Assembly: GCA_937896295.1 (NCBI GenBank) | Contig: CALBME010000218.1 | Coordinates: forward strand, 1 to 6,881 | Reading direction: 5' to 3' | Length of the DNA stretch: 6,881 bases | DNA from: an uncultured Micavibrio sp. | GTDB lineage: Bacteria; Pseudomonadota; Alphaproteobacteria; Micavibrionales; UBA1664 | In this document: in pieces, positions 1 through 6,235 of the stretch | Layout: every line of letters starts with the position of its first letter | Position numbering within the stretch: position 1 is the first letter of the stretch | Made by a program: the position numbers and the translations under genes | Notes under the pieces: model-generated | The model's input: only the letters and a program-made list of their open reading frames with translations | What the model was told of the DNA's origin: nothing | Databases searched by the model: none

Positions 1-2945
1 ACCAGGGCGTCCTGTCCATCAACGGTACGGTCAACGCCGGCACTGGCAGCACCACACTGTTGAGCGGTCTCGATCTTTCCGGCAACCGGACGCAGGATCT
101 TTTGCTCGATGGCAACCTGATGACGTATCAGGGTGCGGTGCAGGGCGCGCTTTCAGTAACAGGTTTCCGCGATGTCACGGTCGCCCGCAACCTTACATCC
201 GGCACTACGAACCTTACGGCTGAACGCAACCTGACGATCAATTCCGGTGTCAGCCTTACCGCAGCCTCGACCGGTACGTTTACGCTCAGGGCCGCCGGTG
301 GATTTGTTGCGAATACCGGCACGCTCGACATGACGGGCGCCTCCATCAGCTTGGGCGTAGGGGCGCTGACCATGGTCAGCGGTCTGGATGGATCGGGCAA
401 CCGCACGGATCTGACGCTCAATAACGGCAATCTGAGCTTCCAGGGCGCGAACATGACCGCGCTGAGCTTAAGCGGTTTCCGTGATATCAACCTTGCCCGT
501 GATATCACGATCGGCGCGTCGAGCACTGTTACCGCCGAACGTAATCTTACCGTTGCTTCCGGGGCGACGCTGGCGACGAACATCAACACGCTTGTTCTGC
601 GCGCGGCGGGCAACAACATCAACAATATCGGCGCGCTTAAGATCGATGGGAATATTACGACCGGCGCGGCATCGGTCACACTTGTCAGCGGTGTCAATGC
701 CGACGGCACGCGCAGCGACCTTACGCTCAGCAACAGTAACTTCACCCTGACGGGTCCGAGTATGAATGCGTTGAGCCTTACAGGCTTCCGCGATGTGACG
801 TTTGCCCGGAACATCATGTTTAACGGTACGCTGACGGCGGTTGCCGAGCGCAACGTTAACGTGAATAGCGGTGTCAACCTGACCTATGGCGGGACGGGCA
901 TCAGCATGACGCTGCGTGCTGGTGGTGCGACATCGGTGAACCAGGGGGCGGTTACTATTGACGGCGTCCTGACGGCAGGTACGACCGGCACGCTGACGCT
1001 GGCTACGGGGACGGATTCGACCGGGGCGCGGACGCAGGATCTTGTGCTGGATAATACCCGTTTCGCGATGACGGGGTCCGAGATTGGCCGCATGACCATT
1101 TCCGGATACCGGGATATTACGTTTGCGTCTGATTTTACGTTCGGCAGTGTTTTAAGCGCCATTGCCGAGCGTAACCTGACCGTCAACTCAGGCGTAACGC
1201 TTGCGGCTGGTCCCATCAGCAGCTTTTTGTTACGGGCAGGGGGCGCGACCGGCGTCAATATCGGCACCCTGAACCTGAATGGAAAGGTGACGTTTGGCAG
1301 CAGCGGTACGCTAACGCTTGGTACCGGTCTGGATAGTATGGGGCAGCGCGGTACGGATCTTGCCTTGAATACCGGGAATTTTGCCATGCAGGTGGCTACG
1401 GCGGGTTCTCTTGCCATATCCGGTTTCCGCGATGTCACGCTCGACACCGATTTCATTTCTACGGGCAATATCAGCGTCGTGGCCGAACGTAACCTGACCA
1501 TCGGGAATGGCGTGACGATAGCCAGCGGCGCGGCCTCCAGCACCACGCTGCGTGCGGGCGGTGCGACAGGGGTTCAGGACGGTGTCTTTGCCAATAACGG
1601 GCTGGTCAGGGTCGGCAGCCTTGGTACTGTTCTTGCTGCCGGCGCCAATGCGGTTACCCAAGGCAATGATTTCGTATGGGATACATCACATTGGGAAACG
1701 CAAAGTTCTGACGTCGGGCCGATCACCGTATCGGGTTTCAGGGATATTACGATCGAGCGTGATATCCTGTCGGGTGATGAAATCATTATTCGCGCGCTTA
1801 GAAACCTGACGCTGGGCAGCGGCGTTACCATGACCGCGACGACGAATAATAAAAAATTCTTCCTGCATGCCGCCAATGGGGATGTCAACGGGACTGGTAT
1901 TCTGACCCTGAATGGAAGCGTTGTTGCCAAGGGGTCCCAACTGGAACTGATCACGGGGCAGGATACGGCCGGATGGCGGCCAGACTTTGTCTTCGACAAT
2001 GTTCAGGTGTCAACGACGTCCGGAAATTTTGGAGGGTCACGCTTCAGAGGCTTCCGTGACATCACCTTTGCATCCAATTTCATATCGAACGCATATGTCG
2101 ATGTTCTGGGCATGCGCAATGTTACCGTGAATGGCGGCGTGAATATGCAGACCGGCCCCGCAAACAGCATGATCATGTTCGCAGCAGGCGGTGACTGGCA
2201 AAACGCCGGGTATCTGCGCCTGGACGGTACATTCAATCTGAGCAGTACGCTGGGAACGAATTTTATATCAGGCTATGATGCCGGCACGCTTGAGCGGCCT
2301 GATCTTGTCTTTGATGCATCGAAATTCACGTACACAACCGTCAATCCGAACCTTTCACTGATCACGATGCTGGGCTTCCGTGACATCACTCTGAACCAGA
2401 GTGTCTCGTCCACATCGACCGCCAGCCTGATCGCCACGCGCAACCTGACCATTGGCGCAGGCGTGACGCTTGGGGGCGCGACAGGGGCTACGCTGGTGGC
2501 GCAGAACTTCATTAACAACAGTGGTTCGAATGCCGTGAGTTCCAGCGCGGGCCGCTGGCTGATCTACAGCAACGATTCCACGACGTCAAAAATGGGCGGG
2601 CTGGCTTATGACTTCCGTACGTTCAATTGCGCTTATAACAACTGCGCAAACCTGCCGGTCAGCGGCAGCGGTTTCCTGTTCGCGAACGGGCCCGCGGCCG
2701 AAATCGTGGCGGCTTACCGTGATACAAGCCTGCCGAATACGGTGGTGCGTGCGCCGCAGGCAGCAGCAGTTGCTGCGTCGATGACAACGCCTGCGACCGT
2801 CAGTGTTGCGCCGGGTATCGAAGTCCCGCAAAGCTTCATCGCCGCCAGTGTCGGCGCTGCGCACAATTACGCGCCGGCGGATTATATCCTGACCTTTGCG
2901 CCTGATATCGCGGACCGCTTCGGCCTGCAGAACTGGGAATTCTAA
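1..2945 (+). CDS. Large secreted repeat exoprotein, FHA/two-partner-secretion-like (3' part of gene)
   Basis: The reading frame is open from base 3 with no start in the window. The TTG at 60 lies inside a repeat and is not a real start, so about 980 C-terminal residues of a longer protein are seen. The visible part is rich in Gly, Thr, Asn, Ser and Ala. It consists of eight units of about 100-106 residues, then a C-terminal region from about base 2568 (SND...GGLAYDF, a CX4C pair, an Ala/Pro/Val-rich linker, and the end NWEF). Regularly spaced short beta-strand-like segments suggest a beta-helix or solenoid on the cell surface. The block ending in WLIYSND...GGLAYDF recalls the segment that closes the helix in large filamentous-haemagglutinin-type exoproteins. 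No 12-strand autotransporter barrel is present at the C-terminus, which favours two-partner (type Vb) export over a classical autotransporter. The TPS domain and TpsB partner are outside the window. Adhesion is a family-level inference; the ligand is unknown. Confidence 0.8.
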   Translation, partial: QGVLSINGTVNAGTGSTTLLSGLDLSGNRTQDLLLDGNLMTYQGAVQGALSVTGFRDVTVARNLTSGTTNLTAERNLTINSGVSLTAASTGTFTLRAAGGFVANTGTLDMTGASISLGVGALTMVSGLDGSGNRTDLTLNNGNLSFQGANMTALSLSGFRDINLARDITIGASSTVTAERNLTVASGATLATNINTLVLRAAGNNINNIGALKIDGNITTGAASVTLVSGVNADGTRSDLTLSNSNFTLTGPSMNALSLTGFRDVTFARNIMFNGTLTAVAERNVNVNSGVNLTYGGTGISMTLRAGGATSVNQGAVTIDGVLTAGTTGTLTLATGTDSTGARTQDLVLDNTRFAMTGSEIGRMTISGYRDITFASDFTFGSVLSAIAERNLTVNSGVTLAAGPISSFLLRAGGATGVNIGTLNLNGKVTFGSSGTLTLGTGLDSMGQRGTDLALNTGNFAMQVATAGSLAISGFRDVTLDTDFISTGNISVVAERNLTIGNGVTIASGAASSTTLRAGGATGVQDGVFANNGLVRVGSLGTVLAAGANAVTQGNDFVWDTSHWETQSSDVGPITVSGFRDITIERDILSGDEIIIRALRNLTLGSGVTMTATTNNKKFFLHAANGDVNGTGILTLNGSVVAKGSQLELITGQDTAGWRPDFVFDNVQVSTTSGNFGGSRFRGFRDITFASNFISNAYVDVLGMRNVTVNGGVNMQTGPANSMIMFAAGGDWQNAGYLRLDGTFNLSSTLGTNFISGYDAGTLERPDLVFDASKFTYTTVNPNLSLITMLGFRDITLNQSVSSTSTASLIATRNLTIGAGVTLGGATGATLVAQNFINNSGSNAVSSSAGRWLIYSNDSTTSKMGGLAYDFRTFNCAYNNCANLPVSGSGFLFANGPAAEIVAAYRDTSLPNTVVRAPQAAAVAASMTTPATVSVAPGIEVPQSFIAASVGAAHNYAPADYILTFAPDIADRFGLQNWEF
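63..2567 (+). repeat. Eight tandem coding repeats of about 105 residues in the exoprotein
   Basis: Units begin near 63, 378, 687, 1005, 1323, 1638, 1953 and 2268, a period of 309-318 bases; the last unit is about 300. The end of another unit is visible at bases 3-62. Each unit runs: an SGLD.SGNR-like opening, DL.L.N, GFRD(I/V)T, an (A/E)RNLT..SGV motif, an LRAGG-like motif, and N.G.L...G. GFRD or GYRD begins at 162, 474, 783, 1104, 1422, 1734, 2049 and 2373. The copies are diverged at the DNA level: the Arg codon of this motif is CGC, CGT, CGC, CGG, CGC, AGG, CGT and CGT. The protein motif is nevertheless kept, so the array is old and held by selection on protein structure. Units 1-5 are the most regular and 6-8 the most diverged. 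Confidence 0.92.
2568..2942 (+). other. Non-repeated C-terminal region of the exoprotein with a CX4C pair
   Basis: After the eighth repeat the pattern stops and about 125 residues of different character follow. The only two cysteines in the visible protein are here, at codons 2628-2630 and 2643-2645, as CAYNNC, with 99 residues after the second. The remainder is an Ala/Val/Pro-rich stretch (VRAPQAAAVAASM) and a final segment ending in NWEF. In HMW1-type two-partner adhesins a C-terminal cysteine pair forms a small disulfide loop that keeps the protein attached to the cell. A similar role here is inference, because in HMW1 the pair lies much nearer the end. Confidence 0.6.
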
Positions 2946-2995
2946 GGTTTTGCGACAGTAAGGGGATATGCTGAAACGAGCCCGGCCACACTGTT

Positions 2996-3049
2996 TTCCC
3001 ACCCTATAAAAGAGTGATAATGTATATTATGGGAATTAATGGGAATAGG
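2996..3049 (+). promoter_or_regulatory. AT-rich candidate promoter/operator region before the copper chaperone gene
   Basis: The 223-base gap between the exoprotein and the copper chaperone has one clearly AT-rich patch. It holds the -10-like hexamers GATAAT (3016-3021) and TATTAT (3025-3030), with no convincing -35 box at the usual distance. Right after it, GGGAAT occurs twice, at 3031-3036 and 3041-3046, a 10-base period (about one helical turn) that would suit a bound regulator. No match to a CueR- or CsoR-type operator was recognised. The transcript would have a leader of more than 100 bases. This is a candidate only. Confidence 0.3.
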
Positions 3050-3168
3050 TGGCCTTGGGGTGTTTCCGGCCTGTAACCGGCTTTCCTGAGCCATTCATTC
3101 GGCCTTTCCAGTGTCGCAATCTGCGCCTACAACATCACCTGACATCAATCCTATCGGGAGTCTTTCGC

Positions 3169-3651
3169 ATGCGCCTTGGTTTTGTTCTTTTGTCCGCACT
3201 TACCATGATGTGTTCCGCCGCCGCGTCCGCGCATGAATATACGGCGGGCGATCTGTTCATCGATCATCCGGCCGTCAATGTGACGCCGCCGGGTTCCAAG
3301 GTCGCCGTCGGCTACATGACCATCAAGAACAATGGCAATACGGACGATGTTCTTTTGGGCGTTGAAGCACCAGGTTTGTCCAAGCGCCCCGAGATCCATT
3401 CCATGACCATGGATGGCGGCGCCATGAAAATGCGCAAGCTTGAGGCGTTAACAATTCCGGCCCACGGCCAGGCCGCCTTAAGCCCGAATGGCACGCACAT
3501 CATGTTCATGGATCTGGCCAGCGCCGTGAAGGAAGATTCCAGCTTTGACGCCACGTTGCGCTTTAAGAACGCGGGCGACGTGAAAGTGAAGTTCAACGGC
3601 GCGCCCATCGGCAGCGGCGGCGATGCATCATCGCACGCGCATCATCACTGA
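3169..3651 (+). CDS. Periplasmic copper chaperone, PCu(A)C family
   Basis: This 160-residue exported protein binds Cu(I) in the periplasm. Family members such as DR1885 and PCuAC hand copper to the CuA centre of cytochrome c oxidase, often with a Sco protein. The family motif H(M)X10MX21HXM is exact: His77, Met88, His110 and Met112, with extra Met79, Met81, Met86 and Met114 nearby. Residues 1-21 form a signal peptide (hydrophobic core, then SAAASA), giving a mature start HEYTAGDLF, typical of the family. The tail ends in HAHHH, a likely extra metal site. The ATG at 3169 is chosen because GGGAG lies eight bases upstream (3156-3160) and the signal peptide begins there; the frame stays open upstream to 3049, but that part does not look like protein. 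No Sco or oxidase gene is adjacent. The stop is two bases from the facing gene's stop. Confidence 0.93.
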   Translation: MRLGFVLLSALTMMCSAAASAHEYTAGDLFIDHPAVNVTPPGSKVAVGYMTIKNNGNTDDVLLGVEAPGLSKRPEIHSMTMDGGAMKMRKLEALTIPAHGQAALSPNGTHIMFMDLASAVKEDSSFDATLRFKNAGDVKVKFNGAPIGSGGDASSHAHHH

Positions 3652-3653
3652 GA

Positions 3654-4013
3654 TCAGACCGAAACGCAGCTTCCGCCGATGTTGCAGGATAACTGCAGCG
3701 CACCGATGTAATACGCCGGTGAAATCAACGCATAAGCGATGCCGACGCCCAGTGTGCGCCACCAGCTGTCCGTGACATTGCGTGTAACGACCAACCCCGG
3801 CAGGAAATAGATTAGAAACGCCACAAAGCGCGTGGGATCGCCGTTCGAGACGGAAATGGCGCTGCCCGCGGCCAGTGTTTCGACCGCGGCCATGATCAGC
3901 ATGGGAAGCGCCAGAACGAGGATGTAAAAGCCCAGCTTGTACGAATAGGAATGCTTGAAAGGCGTGCTCATATAAAGACAACGCATGTAGGGCTTTTTCT
4001 GTTCCGCCGGCAT
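3654..4013 (-). CDS. Small unrecognised inner-membrane protein with three predicted helices
   Basis: This 119-residue protein belongs to no family I recognise. Three hydrophobic segments are visible, at about residues 28-50, 63-77 and 86-108. They are separated by a loop carrying SNGDPTR and by a short loop carrying TRNVTDSWWR. The C-terminus ends in a cysteine pair, CNIGGSC (Cys110, Cys116). The N-terminal part is basic (EQKKPYMR, FKHSYSYK), suggesting a cytoplasmic N-terminus. The ATG at 4013 is chosen because GGAAG (4020-4024) sits six bases before it; ATGs at 3986 and 3971 would give 110 and 105 residues but have no clear ribosome binding site. It faces the copper chaperone with two bases between stops and diverges from mazG with 14 bases between starts. 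The stable frame, membrane profile and ribosome binding site favour a real gene; function is unknown. Confidence 0.72.
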   Translation of the reverse strand: MPAEQKKPYMRCLYMSTPFKHSYSYKLGFYILVLALPMLIMAAVETLAAGSAISVSNGDPTRFVAFLIYFLPGLVVTRNVTDSWWRTLGVGIAYALISPAYYIGALQLSCNIGGSCVSV

Positions 4014-4019
4014 GCTAGT

Positions 4020-4024
4020 CTTCC
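4020..4024 (-). promoter_or_regulatory. Ribosome binding site GGAAG for the small membrane protein
   Basis: GGAAG on the minus strand is six bases from the ATG at 4013 and supports that start over the two internal ATGs. It lies inside the 14-base gap shared with mazG, whose own start at 4028 shows no purine-rich site. Confidence 0.5.
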
Positions 4025-4027
4025 GGC

Positions 4028-4825
4028 ATGACCCAGCCCAAAACCGGCATTCAGTCCCTGCTCGACGTTATGTCCAAACTGCGCGACCCTAACGGCGGTT
4101 GCCCATGGGATCTTGAGCAGACCTTCCAGTCCATCACCCCGTATACGATTGAGGAAGCGTACGAGGTTGCCGACGCTGTCGAGCGCGGCGACATGGCCGA
4201 CTTCAAGGAGGAGCTGGGCGACCTGTTGTTACAGGTGGTGTTCCAGAGCCAGATGGCCACCGAACAGGGCATATTTGATTTTGATGCCGTGGCGCAGGCT
4301 GAGGCCGACAAGCTGGTCAGCCGCCATCCGCATGTGTTTGGTGATCAGACGGCCAGGGACGCGTCCGCCGTCATGGATATCTGGAATGCCCAGAAGGACA
4401 AGGAGAAAAAGGATAAGGCGGTCTATCTGCTGGATACCATTACGCGCGGGCTCCCTGCCCTGATGCGTGCGCAGAAAATTCATCGCAAGGTGGCCAAGGT
4501 CGGGTTTGACTGGCCCCGGATCGAAGACGTTTTTGCCAAAATGGACGAAGAAATCGCTGAACTGAAGGCGGCTGCGGTTCAGGGCGATGCAAAACACATT
4601 GAGGAAGAGCTTGGGGATATCCTGTTTGTAAGCTGTGTACTGGCTGAACACCTCGGGGTTGATGCCGAAAGCGCCCTGCGTAGTGCGAATAACAAATTCA
4701 TTCGACGTTTCAATGGAGTAGAAGACTTGCTTAAACAAAACTCTCAGAAACTGGGACAGGCAAGCCTTGAAGACATGGATGCCCACTGGAATACCGTCAA
4801 AAAGGCTGAGAAAGACGCCGCATAG
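4028..4825 (+). CDS. mazG: Nucleoside triphosphate pyrophosphohydrolase MazG
   Basis: This cytoplasmic enzyme hydrolyses NTPs and dNTPs to the monophosphate and pyrophosphate. It is thought to clear damaged nucleotides, and in some bacteria it affects (p)ppGpp levels. At 265 residues it has the full two-domain length of the E. coli type. Both all-alpha MazG domains keep the acidic Mg2+-binding motifs: EEAYE at 42-46 with EELGD at 61-65, and DEEIAE at 173-178 with EELGD at 193-197. Other family marks are GGCPWDLEQTF (23-33), KVGFDW (157-162) and RSANNKFIRRF (218-228). The ATG at 4028 gives the usual N-terminus, although no Shine-Dalgarno is visible. The only -10-like sequence upstream is TATAAA at 3971-3976, inside the divergent gene, without a good -35. 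The gene converges on hflX with a 99-base GC-rich gap. In many alphaproteobacteria mazG follows hfq-hflX on the same strand; here it is opposite. Confidence 0.96.
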   Translation: MTQPKTGIQSLLDVMSKLRDPNGGCPWDLEQTFQSITPYTIEEAYEVADAVERGDMADFKEELGDLLLQVVFQSQMATEQGIFDFDAVAQAEADKLVSRHPHVFGDQTARDASAVMDIWNAQKDKEKKDKAVYLLDTITRGLPALMRAQKIHRKVAKVGFDWPRIEDVFAKMDEEIAELKAAAVQGDAKHIEEELGDILFVSCVLAEHLGVDAESALRSANNKFIRRFNGVEDLLKQNSQKLGQASLEDMDAHWNTVKKAEKDAA

Positions 4826-4873
4826 CGGGTCATAAAAGGGCCCGGGTCTGTCAAAGCCCCCTATCGCCCGCAA

Positions 4874-4926
4874 AGCCGCCCCCCGCCTGGGTTTGGAGCT
4901 GGTGTGAATAGCGTGAGGGGGGGGCT
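4874..4926 (-). terminator. Possible terminator hairpin after hflX
   Basis: In the convergent mazG-hflX gap a C6 run (4879-4884) can pair with an eight-G run (4917-4924), giving a stem of about seven GC pairs (4878-4884 with 4919-4925) around a loop of about 34 bases. On the minus strand it begins at the hflX stop and is followed by GGCTTTGC, which has only three Ts. The GC stem suits a terminator, but the long loop and short T-run make it weak. Confidence 0.25.
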
Positions 4927-6235
4927 AGCCCTTCGCTTTTCGGGCCTGATTAAAGCGGGCGAAATCCGCCTTGCCCAGCATCACTTTCAGGTGGCGGAAT
5001 TCACCGCGGGTGCGGTTTGATACAACCTCGCCATGCTGGTGCAGCCAGGCCAGCCATTTTCCATCGCTGACGGGCAGTTTCACCGGGTATTCCGTCCGGT
5101 CATGGTCGAGGAATTCCTTGATACGATCCTGCAGCGCGTCCAAGCCGTCGCCCGTCACGGCAGACACGGCCACGCCCCGGCCTGAAAGGCGCAGATCGCG
5201 GGCTTCCGTGGCGGGCAAAAGGTCGGTTTTATTATAAACATCGATGATGTTTTCAGCGTCGGCGCTGACGCCCAGCTGCTCAAGAATTTCCAGAACGTCT
5301 TTGCGGCGCTGCGCGTGTTCCGGGTCGCTGATATCCTGTACGTGCAGGATGACTTCCGCCTGCGTCACCTGCTCCAGTGTTGCGCGGAAGGCAGCGACCA
5401 GCTGGGTGGGAAGATCGGTGATGAAGCCCACCGTGTCTGAAAGAACGATCTTGCGCCCGCCGGGCAGTTTCAGGGCGCGGGTGGTGGTGTCGAGCGTGGC
5501 GAAAAGCATGTCCTTGACCAGGACGTCTGCCTTGGTCAGGCGGTTGAACAGGGTCGACTTGCCCGCGTTGGTATAGCCGACAATAGCCACCAGCGGGAAC
5601 GGCACCTTTTCGCGCGCCTTGCGTTGCTGGTCGCGAGTATTCCGGACATGTTCCAGCTGTTTTTTGATCTGCGCGATTTTGTCGGCGATCATACGGCGGT
5701 CAAGTTCGATCTGGGTTTCGCCGGGGCCGCCGGTCTTGCCGGTGGCGCGCTGACGTTCCAGGTGGGTCCATGAACGCACCAAACGGGAGCGCTGATAGGT
5801 CAGTGACGCCAATTCGACCTGGAGTTTACCTTCCTTGGTCTGCGCCCTTTCCCCAAAAATTTCCAGAATAAGACCGGTGCGGTCGACCACCTTGGCGTTC
5901 CATTCCTTTTCGAGGTTACGCTGCTGCACCGGGCTGAGGGTTCCGTTGACCACTACGACGGACGGTTTGTGCGCCTCGATCGAAAGACCCGCGCGTTCGA
6001 CGCCGCCTTTAGGGATCAGCGTCGCGGGACTGGGGGTGGAAATATTGACGATGATGCCGTCAACGGTTTCCATGCTGATGGCTGCGGCCAGGCCGATGGC
6101 CTCTTCCAGCTGGGCGTCAGGATCGCGCGTCTTGACACCGACGCCTTTCAGCACCGGATGGACAATGACGCATGTCAGTCCGTCTTTTGCAGTTTTATGC
6201 AACGTCGCCTTCGGGATTGGTCGTGCCGTCTTCAT
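4925..6235 (-). CDS. hflX: Ribosome-associated GTPase HflX
   Basis: HflX is a cytoplasmic GTPase that binds the 50S subunit and splits stalled 70S ribosomes, notably in heat stress. Numbered from the ATG at 6235 (436 residues), the N-terminal HflX domain holds IVHPVLKG (24-31), a helical linker and the family signature GGPGETQIELDRR (169-181). The G domain follows with G1 GYTNAGKST (220-228), G2 in ATLDTTTR (246-253), G3 DTVG (267-270), G4 NKTD (335-338) and G5 SAVTGDGL (358-365). A short C-terminal domain closes the protein, and all nucleotide-binding motifs are intact. The start is uncertain. The ATG at 6235 lies 41 bases inside hfq and lacks a clear ribosome binding site. A TTG at 6202 overlaps hfq by eight bases, has GAAGG five bases upstream and gives 425 residues with a more typical N-terminus; it is about equally likely. 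The frame upstream of 6235 is hfq shadow. Confidence 0.96.
   Translation of the reverse strand: MKTARPIPKATLHKTAKDGLTCVIVHPVLKGVGVKTRDPDAQLEEAIGLAAAISMETVDGIIVNISTPSPATLIPKGGVERAGLSIEAHKPSVVVVNGTLSPVQQRNLEKEWNAKVVDRTGLILEIFGERAQTKEGKLQVELASLTYQRSRLVRSWTHLERQRATGKTGGPGETQIELDRRMIADKIAQIKKQLEHVRNTRDQQRKAREKVPFPLVAIVGYTNAGKSTLFNRLTKADVLVKDMLFATLDTTTRALKLPGGRKIVLSDTVGFITDLPTQLVAAFRATLEQVTQAEVILHVQDISDPEHAQRRKDVLEILEQLGVSADAENIIDVYNKTDLLPATEARDLRLSGRGVAVSAVTGDGLDALQDRIKEFLDHDRTEYPVKLPVSDGKWLAWLHQHGEVVSNRTRGEFRHLKVMLGKADFARFNQARKAKG

Noticed and set aside
128..1546. Long minus-strand open frames (128-877 and 884-1546) opposite the exoprotein
   Set aside because: They recur with the repeat period, lack family features and follow from the codon bias of the repeats on the other strand.
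2757..2778. GCAGCA/TGCTGC inverted repeat in the exoprotein C-terminus
   Set aside because: It is explained by Ala-rich codons (QAAAVAAS) and is too short to suggest a regulatory structure.
1..2945. Repeat array as CRISPR or a DNA-level tandem repeat
   Set aside because: The period is over 300 bases, copies are diverged at synonymous positions and the frame is unbroken, so it is a protein repeat.
3049..3168. N-terminal extension of the copper chaperone frame
   Set aside because: It would place 40 residues before a clear signal peptide; the ATG at 3169 has a good GGGAG site and the upstream part is AT-rich with promoter-like sequence.
4838..4859. GGGC/GCCC hairpin followed by TTTT on the minus strand between mazG and hflX
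   Set aside because: The stem has only four pairs with a loop of about 14 bases, too weak to call a terminator.
4229..4873. 214-codon minus-strand open frame opposite mazG
   Set aside because: It is the antisense shadow of a gene with intact catalytic motifs.
4917..4924. Run of eight Gs as a phase-variable tract
   Set aside because: It lies just after the hflX stop, outside any coding region or clear promoter, so slippage would not switch a gene; it may also be part of a terminator stem.
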